A stretch of DNA of 64,000 bases from Kytococcus aerolatus (GTDB lineage Bacteria; Actinomycetota; Actinomycetes; Actinomycetales; Dermatophilaceae): NCBI RefSeq assembly GCF_900187395.1, contig NZ_FYEZ01000001.1, positions 806,001 through 870,000 of the forward strand, in the 5' to 3' direction. The position numbers and the translations under genes were made by a program. Shown piece by piece: positions 35,825 to 43,464 of this stretch (its first letter is position 1; every line of letters begins with the position of its first letter). Under the pieces are notes generated by a model. That model searched no databases and was not told the DNA's origin. It saw only the letters and a list, made by a program, of their open reading frames with translations.

Positions 35825-35870
35825 CAGCACGGAGGCGCCCCACCCGGCCGGGTGGGGCGCCTCCGTGCTG
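35825..35870. terminator. 46-nt perfect palindrome, bidirectional terminator
   Basis: Perfect inverted repeat with 23-nt arms and no spacer, from CAGCACGGAGG to CCTCCGTGCTG, between the convergent phosphoesterase and murB genes. Confidence 0.75.
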
Positions 35871-35875
35871 CCGTC

Positions 35876-36985
35876 TCAGAGGGAGTGGCCGACGAAGACC
35901 GGCTCGTTGACCAGTCGCACGCCGAAGGCCTGCTCGACGCCGTCTCGCACCTCGCGGGCCAGGGAGGCCACGTCCGCGGCCGTGGCGCCACCCCGGTTGG
36001 TGATGGCCAGCGGGTGCTTGGTGGACAGGGCGGCCGGGCCCGGCATCGCATAGCCCTTCCCGAAGCCGGCCTTGTCGATGAGCCAGGCAGCGCTGGTCTT
36101 CACCAGCCCGCCGTCGGTCTCGAAGCGTGGCGGCTCCACACCCCCCCCGAGGCGCTCGACGGCGCGCTGCCGCACCTGCTCCCAGGCGGCCGCGGTGATG
36201 ATCGGGTTGGTGAAGAAGGATCCGCACGACCAGGAGTCGTGGTCCTCGGGGTCGAGGACCATGCCGCGCTGACGACGCTGGGCCAGCACCGCCTCGCGCG
36301 CCTCGGCCAGCGGGACGCGCTCCCCCATCGCGACACCGAGCCCGTTGGCCAGGGCGGCGTAGCCCACCGGGCGGGAGAGCTCGGAAGGCTCGAGGGCGAA
36401 GACCACCTCGACCACGACGAAGCGCCCGGTGGATCCCCGCTGGGAGCGCTTGAACAGGGAGTCGCGGTACCCGAAGGCGCACTCCGGCGCCGAGAGCACC
36501 CGCAGCTCGTCGCGCTCCCGGTCCAGGGCGGTCACCTGTACGACCGTCTGGGCCACCTCCTGGCCGTAGGCCCCGACGTTCTGCACCGGCGTGGAGCCCA
36601 CGCACCCGGGGATGCCCGAGAGGGCCTCGACCCCGGCCAGCGAGTGCTCCACGGTCCAGGCGACGAAGTCGTCCCACGGCTCGCCGGCCGCGACCCGCAC
36701 GAGCTCGTGCCCCACCGGGGCCGCCACCGCCAGGTCCGCGCGGTCGACCCGCTCGATCCCTCGGCTCGCGACCTGCACGACGGTGCCGGCGAAGCCCTCG
36801 TCGGAGATGACGAGATTCGAGCCGCCGGAGAGGACGAGGAGGTCCTCCCCGGCCTCGTCGGCCGCCCGCGCGGCCGCGACGACCTCCTCTGCGGTGGTGG
36901 CCCGCACGAGGGTGCGCGCCGGCCCGCCCACCCGCAGGGTCGTGAGCTCCGCCAGGGGGACCTCGTGCTGCACCTCAGCGCTCAT
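35876..36985 (-). CDS. murB: UDP-N-acetylenolpyruvoylglucosamine reductase
   Basis: FAD enzyme of peptidoglycan precursor synthesis, reducing the enolpyruvyl group to lactyl. 369 residues. Family motifs TTLRVGGPA, LVLSGGSNLVISDEGF, ALSGIPGCVGSTPVQNVGAY and SCGSFFTNP are intact. Its ATG overlaps the stop of the upstream hydratase gene (4 nt). Confidence 0.95.
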   Translation of the reverse strand: MSAEVQHEVPLAELTTLRVGGPARTLVRATTAEEVVAAARAADEAGEDLLVLSGGSNLVISDEGFAGTVVQVASRGIERVDRADLAVAAPVGHELVRVAAGEPWDDFVAWTVEHSLAGVEALSGIPGCVGSTPVQNVGAYGQEVAQTVVQVTALDRERDELRVLSAPECAFGYRDSLFKRSQRGSTGRFVVVEVVFALEPSELSRPVGYAALANGLGVAMGERVPLAEAREAVLAQRRQRGMVLDPEDHDSWSCGSFFTNPIITAAAWEQVRQRAVERLGGGVEPPRFETDGGLVKTSAAWLIDKAGFGKGYAMPGPAALSTKHPLAITNRGGATAADVASLAREVRDGVEQAFGVRLVNEPVFVGHSL

Positions 36986-37425
36986 CGGGTGGTCTCCTCG
37001 AGGTCGACGACGGCGGTCGCCCGGCCGAGGACCGGCTTGGGGCCCGCACCGGGGGTGGTGACGGTGAGGGCTACGGTGACGCGGCCGCCCTCCACCGCCT
37101 TCGCGCTGCCGGACACGACCAGACGGACGCCCTCCGGGTCGGGCACGACCACCGGGGCCGCGAAGCGCGCCCCGATCTCCACCACCCGGGCCGGGTCCCC
37201 CGCCCAGTCGGTGACGGCCGACGCGGCCTGCCCCATGGTGAGCATGCCGTGGGCCAGGACGCCCGGCAGCCCCACCTCGGCGGCGATGCGATCGCTCCAG
37301 TGGATCGGGTTGTGGTCACCCGAGGCCGCCGCGTAGGCGATGAGCTCGGCGCGGCCCAGGTGGCACTCGGTGCTGAACAGCTCGTCCCCGACCTCGGGGA
37401 CGGCGGGCGGGGTGGCCCGGGTCAT
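36982..37425 (-). CDS. MaoC-like hydratase, HadB type
   Basis: Hot-dog-fold (R)-3-hydroxyacyl dehydratase, 147 residues. The catalytic hydratase signature YAAASGDHNPIH with Asp and His is complete. It pairs with the next gene upstream in the HadA-HadB style, the dehydratase heterodimer of FAS-II known in mycobacteria. Overlaps its partner and murB by 4 nt each. Confidence 0.85.
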   Translation of the reverse strand: MTRATPPAVPEVGDELFSTECHLGRAELIAYAAASGDHNPIHWSDRIAAEVGLPGVLAHGMLTMGQAASAVTDWAGDPARVVEIGARFAAPVVVPDPEGVRLVVSGSAKAVEGGRVTVALTVTTPGAGPKPVLGRATAVVDLEETTR

Positions 37426-37913
37426 GACGCCTCCTCGGCGGTCGGTGCGGAGATCACGAGGGTGGAGCGGGAGGCGGCGACCTCGTGCCCCCCGGCGTCC
37501 ACCACCTCGGTGCGCAGCACGGTCATGCAGGAACCCCCCACCATCCGGGCGCTCTCGACCCGGGCGGTGGCCGTGAGCTCGTCCCCGGCCACGACGGGGC
37601 GGGCGTGCTGGAAGGACTGCTCCCCGTGCACGACGTTCTGCAGCTGGACCCCGATCGCCGGGTCCCCGAGCATCGCCAGGTCCGCGGCCTGGGCGACCGT
37701 CACCACGTAGGTGGGCGGGGCGATGAGATCGGCGTGCCCGGCAGCGCGCGCGGCCTCAACGTCGTGGTGGACGGGGTGGTCGGACCCGACGGCACGGGCG
37801 AAGGCGCGCAACGCGGGCCGGGTGACCGGGCGCGGCTCGGGGGAGGTCAGCGACAGCCCGGCGATGCGCTCGGCGAGGGTGCCGCCGGCCGGGGGACTCT
37901 GGGGAGCGGTCAT
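37422..37913 (-). CDS. MaoC N-terminal domain protein, HadA type
   Basis: 163 residues, the non-catalytic partner: the segment FARAVGSDHPVHHD lacks the Asp-x-Asn-Pro signature but keeps the substrate-tunnel region LIAPPTYVVTV. With HadB it should form the 3-hydroxyacyl-ACP dehydratase. The order rpmG-hadA-hadB is conserved in actinobacteria including mycobacteria. Confidence 0.85.
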   Translation of the reverse strand: MTAPQSPPAGGTLAERIAGLSLTSPEPRPVTRPALRAFARAVGSDHPVHHDVEAARAAGHADLIAPPTYVVTVAQAADLAMLGDPAIGVQLQNVVHGEQSFQHARPVVAGDELTATARVESARMVGGSCMTVLRTEVVDAGGHEVAASRSTLVISAPTAEEAS

Positions 37914-37920
37914 GGCGGCA

Positions 37921-37926
37921 ACCCTA
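37921..37926 (-). promoter_or_regulatory. -10-like box ahead of hadA-type gene
   Basis: Minus-strand TAGGGT followed after 7 nt by the ATG at 37913; leaderless geometry. Confidence 0.35.
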
Positions 37927-37963
37927 TGTGACCGCGACCGCGGGAGGGATCGCACGTGACATG

Positions 37964-38003
37964 CGTGAGGGCCGCTCCCCCGGGCGGGGAAGCGGCCCTC
38001 ACG
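37964..38003 (-). terminator. terminator after rpmG
   Basis: Thirteen-bp perfect arms CGTGAGGGCCGCT/AGCGGCCCTCACG with a 14-nt inner part, 20 nt past the rpmG stop. Confidence 0.8.
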
Positions 38004-38023
38004 TGATGGTTCTGGTGCGAACC

Positions 38024-38194
38024 TCAGCGGGTCTCGCGGTGCGCGGTGTGCGCGTTGCAACGGGCGCAGAACTTCTTCATCTCGAGACGGTCGGGGGTGT
38101 TCCGACGGTTCTTCTTCGTGATGTAGTTGCGCTCCTTGCAGTCCGTGCACGCCAGAGTGATCTTCGGGCGGACGTCAGCGCTCTTGCTGGCCAT
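38024..38194 (-). CDS. rpmG: 50S ribosomal protein L33, zinc-binding form
   Basis: 56 residues beginning [20 protein letters not shown]. Two CxxC pairs (CTDC, CARC) mark the zinc-dependent C+ form. It follows tRNA-Met and tRNA-Thr in one likely transcription unit. Confidence 0.96.
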   Translation of the reverse strand: MASKSADVRPKITLACTDCKERNYITKKNRRNTPDRLEMKKFCARCNAHTAHRETR

Positions 38195-38275
38195 GGGGCA
38201 ACCTGCTCTCGGACGATGGTTCGTGGTGTGCCTCGGTGGACACGGCTTTCGGCTCTCACCAGAACCGTCTGCCAG

Positions 38276-38349
38276 TAGCGGGGAGGGGGCTCGATCCCCT
38301 GACCTCACGATTATGAGTCGTGCGCTCTAACCAGCTGAGCTACCCCGCC
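38276..38349 (-). tRNA. metT: tRNA-Met (CAT), elongator type
   Basis: 74 nt with acceptor GGCGGGG/CCCCGCT (first pair G-U), anticodon loop CTCATAA and T arm around GATCGAGCC. Lacks the C1-A72 mismatch of initiators, so elongator. Confidence 0.95.
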
Positions 38350-38387
38350 TCGGCGGGTTGACCGATCAGCTGACCGGCCACCACCAG

Positions 38388-38460
38388 AGCCCCCAAGCGG
38401 AATCGAACCGCTGACCTTCTCCTTACCATGGAGACGCTCTGCCGACTGAGCTATAGGGGC
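38388..38460 (-). tRNA. thrT: tRNA-Thr (GGT)
   Basis: 73 nt; acceptor GCCCCTA/TGGGGGC, discriminator T (U), anticodon stem TCTCC/GGAGA with loop ATGGTAA giving GGT. First in the tRNA-Thr, tRNA-Met, rpmG series. Confidence 0.95.
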
Positions 38461-38483
38461 GTGCGGCCTGAACCGCTCGGAGA

Positions 38484-38513
38484 ATGCTACACACTCTCCG
38501 CTCGAAGTGCCAA
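38484..38513 (-). promoter_or_regulatory. promoter of tRNA-Thr-tRNA-Met-rpmG
   Basis: Minus-strand TTGGCA and TAGCAT with an 18-nt spacer, 24 nt before the tRNA-Thr 5' end. Confidence 0.65.
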
Positions 38514-38583
38514 TCGGCGCCGTGGCAACGATCTGCACCCCACCTGCAGGCCGCGGGGATCCTGATGGCACGGATCCCTGCGC

Positions 38584-38626
38584 CCTGCGGGCCGGGGAAA
38601 AAGTACACGATTCCCCGGCCCGCAGG
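38584..38626 (-). terminator. terminator after the lipid operon
   Basis: Sixteen-bp perfect arms CCTGCGGGCCGGGGAA/TTCCCCGGCCCGCAGG with an 11-nt loop, about 75 nt past the MaoC-gene stop. Confidence 0.75.
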
Positions 38627-38700
38627 AAGTCGGGCCGCCCAGCCCCTGGCGAGAGGGACCGGGCGGCCCGGCCGGGCCGAGCCGGGACGGCCCGGCGGTC

Positions 38701-39675
38701 TCAGCCGCCCAGTGGCCGGACGACACCCGTCATGTGGACGCGCGAGGCGTCCTTCCCGGTGACCGCCAGGTCCACGCCCTGACCGCGCTCCCCGACCGCC
38801 TGCGAGCGCAGCACAGCCGTCGAGGGCAGCAGCAGCGGCTTGGCGAACTGCACGGCGATGCGGTGACGCTCCGGCACCATCGGGCCGACCGCGGCCACGG
38901 CGCGCGCAGCCGTGTACATCCCGTGCGCGATGGCGCGGGGGAAGCCGAAGGCCTTCGCCGACAGCGCCGAGAGGTGGATGGGGTTGGCGTCGCCGGACAC
39001 CCCGGCGTAGCGCCGCCCCGTGCCAGCCCCCAGGCGCCAGACGGCCCGCTCGGGCAGCGCCGCCGCATCGATGCCGGTGGCGGCCGCGAGCAGGTCGACG
39101 GGGGCCACGTCGGGCACCTCGTCGGCGAGCCGGGCCCCGCGGGCGAGGTAGTCGCTCCAGCCCTCCCAGACGACCTGGCCGTCGAGCTCCGCCCGCGCAC
39201 CGAGCGTCACGAGCGCGCCCTTCGGGTGGCGAGTCAGGCCCTCGGACCAGACCGAGAGCGTCGGGCGGTCCTGCGGACCCACCGGCGCGTGCACGGTCCA
39301 GCGGTTGGCGATGTGGACCAGGCCGAGCAGCCGGAGCGGGAAGGACTCCCCCGTACGACCGGTCATGAGCGCCATCTGCAGGCCGAAGGTGCGGACGTGC
39401 AGCCAGGTGGCCGGCACCGGGCCGCCCAGGCCGTAGCCGCAGACCCGCGAGTACGCCGCGAGCTCGTCGAGCGACCAGCCCGCGTCGGCCACCTCGAGGC
39501 GACCGGACGGCAGCGATGCGGGGCTGAGCGCGCCCTTGGAGCCACGAGGTACGGCGGCACGGGGGAAGAGCCGCGCCGGGACCGGGACCTGCGCGAGGCG
39601 GGTCACCGGGCGGTCGACGGGAGCCGGGGTGGCCGTCGCCGGAGCCGGGTTCGGGGTCGAGGCAGGCATGCTCAT
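38701..39675 (-). CDS. double hot-dog MaoC hydratase (HtdX-like)
   Basis: 324 residues; (R)-specific enoyl-CoA or acyl-ACP hydratase. N-terminal hot-dog half (residues about 20-180) plus a C-terminal MaoC half with the catalytic signature YAGVSGDANPIH. Start at 39675 overlaps the reductase stop (ATGA). The order hydratase, FabG4-like, FadA2-like matches M. tuberculosis Rv0241c-Rv0243 from memory, which supports the HtdX comparison. Confidence 0.85.
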   Translation of the reverse strand: MSMPASTPNPAPATATPAPVDRPVTRLAQVPVPARLFPRAAVPRGSKGALSPASLPSGRLEVADAGWSLDELAAYSRVCGYGLGGPVPATWLHVRTFGLQMALMTGRTGESFPLRLLGLVHIANRWTVHAPVGPQDRPTLSVWSEGLTRHPKGALVTLGARAELDGQVVWEGWSDYLARGARLADEVPDVAPVDLLAAATGIDAAALPERAVWRLGAGTGRRYAGVSGDANPIHLSALSAKAFGFPRAIAHGMYTAARAVAAVGPMVPERHRIAVQFAKPLLLPSTAVLRSQAVGERGQGVDLAVTGKDASRVHMTGVVRPLGG

Positions 39676-41264
39676 GCCCCCAGCTGGCTCTGGCCGCACA
39701 CGCGCAGCACCTGGCCGGTCACGCCGTCGTTGCCCGGGCGGGCGAGGAAGGCGATGGTCTCGGCGACGTCGACGGGCAGGCCGCCCTGCGCCATCGAGTT
39801 GATGCGGCGGCCCACCTCGCGGGTGACCGCCGGGATCTTGCCGGTCATCTCCGTCTCGATGAAGCCCGGCGCCACCGCGTTGACCGTGATGCCGCGCTCG
39901 GCGAGGCGCGGGGCCATCGAGCGCACGAGGCCCATGACACCGGCCTTGGAGGCCGCGTAGTTGGACTGCCCGCGGTTGCCGCCGATGCCGGAGGTGGAGG
40001 CCACGCCGACGATGCGGCTGCCCTCCCCCAGGCCACCCTCGGCGCCCGAGAGGAGCACCTCGTTGATCCGCAGCTGTACGGCGAGGTTCACCTCGAGCAC
40101 CGAGGCCCAGCGGGCGGCATCGGTGTTGACGAGGAGCTTGTCCCGGGTGATGCCGGCGTTGTGCACGATCGCGTGCAGGCGGGCCGGACCGGTGCCTCGC
40201 GAGGCGCGGGCGACGGCCTCGGCGATGCGCTGCCCCGCCTCGGGACGGGTGATGTCGAGCTGCAGCGCGAGGCCGCCGATCTCGTTGGCGACCGCGGCGA
40301 GGGCGTCGCCGGCCTGCGGGACGTCGACGCCGACGACCGTGGCCCCATCGCGGGAGAGGACGCGGGCGATGTCGGCCCCGATGCCGCGGGCGGCGCCGGT
40401 GACGACGACGACGCGCCCCACGAAGGGGGTGGCGTCCTCGGCAACGGGTAGGAGCTCCGGGGTCGCGGGGCGAGCAGCGCCCGCCGCACGCCGGACGCGG
40501 AGCGGCTGGCCGGAGACGTAGGCCGAGCGGGCCGACAGCAGGAAGGTCAGCGGCTCGACGAGCTCGGCGGGGAGGACCGCGCCCGCCGAACCACCGGACG
40601 CGGCCGCATCCTGCATCGCACCGACGAGGTCACGGTCGACCCAGAGGAGGTTCGCCGTGGCACCGCCGCGGAGCTCCTTTCCGATCGAGCGCATGATGCC
40701 CTCGAGGGCCTGGGCGGTGGCCACCTGCTCGCTCGACGCGCCGGCGGCGACGAGCGCCTCGGGGGTGGCACCGAGGACGATGACCCGGCCGGATCGGCCG
40801 AGGCGCTTGAGCGTGGCGCGGGCGGCGCGACGGAGGACGTCGAGGTCCGCGAGGCGCTCGGCGCCGGTCATGTCGACCACGAGGGCGGCCGGGCGCACGC
40901 CATCGGTCAGCGGGAGCTCTGCGGGAGCCGCGGGCTCACCGTCGGCACCCGGGGTGCCGTCCACGCCCTCGAGCTGCGGGCGGACGACCTCGACGCCGCG
41001 GGGCGCCAGGAAGCCCCCGAGGGCGTCGAGCAGCGGGGCGCTGCCGGCGCCGGCGAGGACCGCCGGGCCCTCGAGGAGCGGCTGGCCGGGCACGTATCGG
41101 CGCAGCGGCACGGGGCGCGGGAGGCCGAGCGAGCCGGACACCTTCTTGCCCAGCTCGCTGTTCACGAAGCGCAGGTAGGCGTCCTGCGAGCGGTGCAGGC
41201 GCGCGGTGCTCGTCTGCGGCGCAGCGGGCTGCCGCAGGGCGGGGTTCTGGTTGGTGCTGGTCAT
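39672..41264 (-). CDS. high-molecular-weight 3-oxoacyl reductase (FabG4-like)
   Basis: 530 residues. The C-terminal SDR domain (from about residue 285) has VVVTGAARGIGADIARVL for NAD(P) binding, the VHNAGITRD motif and the catalytic Ser, Tyr and Lys in SNYAASKAG. The N-terminal half is a degenerate Rossmann-like domain, as in FabG4 of mycobacteria (454 residues, as known). This one is about 75 residues longer, by an N-terminal tail and linkers. Starts with ATGA overlap to the thiolase stop. Confidence 0.88.
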   Translation of the reverse strand: MTSTNQNPALRQPAAPQTSTARLHRSQDAYLRFVNSELGKKVSGSLGLPRPVPLRRYVPGQPLLEGPAVLAGAGSAPLLDALGGFLAPRGVEVVRPQLEGVDGTPGADGEPAAPAELPLTDGVRPAALVVDMTGAERLADLDVLRRAARATLKRLGRSGRVIVLGATPEALVAAGASSEQVATAQALEGIMRSIGKELRGGATANLLWVDRDLVGAMQDAAASGGSAGAVLPAELVEPLTFLLSARSAYVSGQPLRVRRAAGAARPATPELLPVAEDATPFVGRVVVVTGAARGIGADIARVLSRDGATVVGVDVPQAGDALAAVANEIGGLALQLDITRPEAGQRIAEAVARASRGTGPARLHAIVHNAGITRDKLLVNTDAARWASVLEVNLAVQLRINEVLLSGAEGGLGEGSRIVGVASTSGIGGNRGQSNYAASKAGVMGLVRSMAPRLAERGITVNAVAPGFIETEMTGKIPAVTREVGRRINSMAQGGLPVDVAETIAFLARPGNDGVTGQVLRVCGQSQLGA

Positions 41265-42574
41265 CACACGGCCTCCAGGATGGCGACGATGCCCTGCCCA
41301 CCGGCAGCGCAGATGGAGATGAGCCCCCGGCCGCTGCCCTTCTCGTGCAGCAGCTTGGCGAGGGTGCCCACGATGCGACCGCCGGTGGCGGCGAACGGGT
41401 GCCCCGCGGCCAGCGAGGAGCCCTTGACGTTGAGGCGGGAACGGTCGATGGGGCCGAGCGGCGCGTCGAGGCCGAGGCGGGTGCGGCAGAACTCGGCGTC
41501 CTCCCAGGCCGCGAGGGTGACCTCGACGGTGGAGGCGAAGGCCTCGTGGATCTCGTAGAAGTCGAAGTCCTGCAGGCTCAGGCCCTGGCGCTCCAGCATC
41601 CGCGGCACGGCGAAGACCGGGGCGGTGAGCAGGCCGTCGGGCCCGTTCACGTAGTCCACCGCGGCCACCTCGGCGTCGACGAAGCGCGCGAGCGGGGTGA
41701 GGCGGTGCTCGGCGGCCCACTCCGGGGAGGAGAGCAGCACGGCCGCGGCGCCGTCGGAGAGCGGCGTGGAGTTGCCCGCGGTGAGGGTGCCGGGCTGGCC
41801 GGCGAAGCCGTCCTTGCCGAACACGACCTTGAGCTCGGCGAGGCGCTCCGGGGTGCTGTCGGGGCGCAGGAACTGGTCGCGGCTCAGGCCGAGGAAGGGC
41901 GTGACGAGGTCGTCGAAGAAGCCGGAGTCGTAGGCGGCGGCGAGCTTCTGGTGGCTCGCTGCGGCCAGCGCGTCCTGCGCCTCGCGGGAGATCCCCCACT
42001 CGGCGGCGGTGCGGGCCATGTGCTCGCCCATGGAGAGGCCGGTGCGCGGCTCCGCGTTCTGCGGGGTCTCGGGGGCGAGGTCACCGGGGCGGATCGCGGC
42101 GAGCGCCTTGAGGCGCGCCATCGGCGTCTTCGCGTGCTGGGCGTCGAGGAGGGCGCGGCGCAGGCCGTCACCCAGGGCGATGGGTGCGTCCGAGGCGGTG
42201 TCGACGCCGGCTGCGATGCCCGCATCGATCTGGCCGAGGCGGATCTTGTTCGCCACCTGCACCACGGTCTCGAGGCCGGTCGCGCAGGCCTGCTGGAGGT
42301 CGTAGGCGGGGGTGCGCGGGTCGAGCGCGGAGCCGAGCACGGCCTCGCGGGTGAGGTTGAAGTCGCGGGAGTGCTTGAGCACGGCACCGGCGGCCACCTC
42401 CCCGAGGCGCTCGCCGGCCAGCCCGTGGCGGGCCACGAGGCCGTCGAGGGTGGCGGTGAGCATGTCGCTGTTGCTGGCCTGGGCGTAGCACCCGCCGGCC
42501 TTCGCGAAGGGGATGCGGTTGGCGCCCACCACGAGGGCGTCACGGGGTCCGGGGGCCGGGCTGGGGGTGTTCAT
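41264..42574 (-). CDS. acetyl-CoA C-acyltransferase (thiolase, FadA type)
   Basis: 436 residues. Nucleophile Cys in QQACATGLETV, catalytic His in AAGHPFAATGGR and second Cys in ISICAAGGQG identify a thiolase. First gene of the minus-strand lipid operon; AGGAGC lies 7 nt before its ATG. Direction, degradation or synthesis, is not decided by sequence; neighbours favour fatty-acid degradation. Confidence 0.92.
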   Translation of the reverse strand: MNTPSPAPGPRDALVVGANRIPFAKAGGCYAQASNSDMLTATLDGLVARHGLAGERLGEVAAGAVLKHSRDFNLTREAVLGSALDPRTPAYDLQQACATGLETVVQVANKIRLGQIDAGIAAGVDTASDAPIALGDGLRRALLDAQHAKTPMARLKALAAIRPGDLAPETPQNAEPRTGLSMGEHMARTAAEWGISREAQDALAAASHQKLAAAYDSGFFDDLVTPFLGLSRDQFLRPDSTPERLAELKVVFGKDGFAGQPGTLTAGNSTPLSDGAAAVLLSSPEWAAEHRLTPLARFVDAEVAAVDYVNGPDGLLTAPVFAVPRMLERQGLSLQDFDFYEIHEAFASTVEVTLAAWEDAEFCRTRLGLDAPLGPIDRSRLNVKGSSLAAGHPFAATGGRIVGTLAKLLHEKGSGRGLISICAAGGQGIVAILEAV

Positions 42575-42615
42575 GGGGTGCTCCTGTGTTCGGTGGGCGG
42601 TCGGCCCAGACGGGT

Positions 42616-42629
42616 GGTCGGCACCGACC
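42616..42629. promoter_or_regulatory. GGTCGG-N2-CCGACC inverted repeat, possible TetR operator
   Basis: Perfect 6-bp inverted repeat between the divergent thiolase and TetR genes. Minus-strand TAGTCT (42639-42644) is a possible -10 for the thiolase operon, placing the repeat just inside the transcript. No better palindrome was found. Confidence 0.35.
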
Positions 42630-42681
42630 TCTTCCTCCAGACTAACAAGTACACCACGCACCGGATACCCCCCGAATGCAC

Positions 42682-42687
42682 TACTCT
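42682..42687 (+). promoter_or_regulatory. -10 box of the TetR gene, leaderless geometry
   Basis: TACTCT followed after 6 nt by the ATG at 42694. No ribosome-binding site precedes the start. Confidence 0.5.
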
Positions 42688-42693
42688 GTGGCC

Positions 42694-43464
42694 ATGATCA
42701 CCCCCGACCCGGTTCCGCCCGCAAGCCCCTCCGCTACACGGACGCCGGGCCGCCCCGCCCACCGCATCGACGGCCGCACCACCCGCTGGGACGCCCACCG
42801 CGTCCGCCGCCGCGCCGAGCTCACCCAGGCAGCGCTCCGCGCCATCCGCCGCCACGGACCCGGCATCGGGATGGAGGAGATCGCCGCCGAGGCCGGGACC
42901 TCCCGGACGGTCCTCTACCGGCACCTCGGGGACCGCGCCGGCGCCTGGCGTGCCGTTATCGAGTCGGTCGACGCCCTTGTCTGGGGCGACATGGCCGCCG
43001 CGAGCGAGGCCGCTGCCACTCACCCCGACCCCCCCACCGTCATCGCGGCGATCACGAACTCCTACCTGACCCTCGTGGAGCGGGACCCCGCGATCTACCG
43101 CTTCGTCGTCACCCGCCCGCTCAACGACACCGACGGCGACGACCCCGTGGCGGGCATGTCTTCGCGGATGGGGCAGCGCCTCACCCCGGTCATGGCCAGC
43201 CTCCTGCGCTCCTCCGGCGCCGCGTCCGCGGCCAGTCCCGAGACCGCCCGCACCCTCGCCCACGGGCTGGTCGGGATGGTCCGGTTCGTCTGCGAGGACT
43301 GGGTGGGCCGCGAGCCGCGCCCCCCGCGCGAGGAGCTCGTCGCCGAGGTGGCCGAGCTGTTCGGAGCCCGCTTCGACGCACTGTGCACCGCCGCGGACGG
43401 CAGCGCACCCAGCCCAGCCACGCCGCTGGACCCCACCCCCACCATCGCAAGGAGCACCCGATGA
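42694..43464 (+). CDS. TetR-family transcriptional regulator
   Basis: 256 residues. The HTH (MEEIAAEAGTSRTVLYRHLG, about 55-74) is typical of TetR; the rest is a ligand-binding helical domain. Its stop overlaps the ATG of the acyl-CoA oxidase-like gene, and it is divergent from the thiolase operon, so it probably senses an acyl-CoA and controls both. Start chosen from the -10 distance; a GTG two codons upstream is possible. Confidence 0.88.
   Translation: MITPDPVPPASPSATRTPGRPAHRIDGRTTRWDAHRVRRRAELTQAALRAIRRHGPGIGMEEIAAEAGTSRTVLYRHLGDRAGAWRAVIESVDALVWGDMAAASEAAATHPDPPTVIAAITNSYLTLVERDPAIYRFVVTRPLNDTDGDDPVAGMSSRMGQRLTPVMASLLRSSGAASAASPETARTLAHGLVGMVRFVCEDWVGREPRPPREELVAEVAELFGARFDALCTAADGSAPSPATPLDPTPTIARSTR

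Noticed and set aside
35825-35870. Long palindromes as transposon ends or origin elements
   Set aside because: Each sits at convergent gene ends with no transposase; terminator use explains them.
38276-38460. tRNA genes as integration sites of a mobile element
   Set aside because: No integrase, direct repeat or change in base composition near any tRNA gene in the window.
42639-42660. KstR-type operator in the TetR-thiolase spacer
   Set aside because: ACTAACAAGTACA only partly resembles the known TNNAACNNGTTNNA form and lacks the outer bases.
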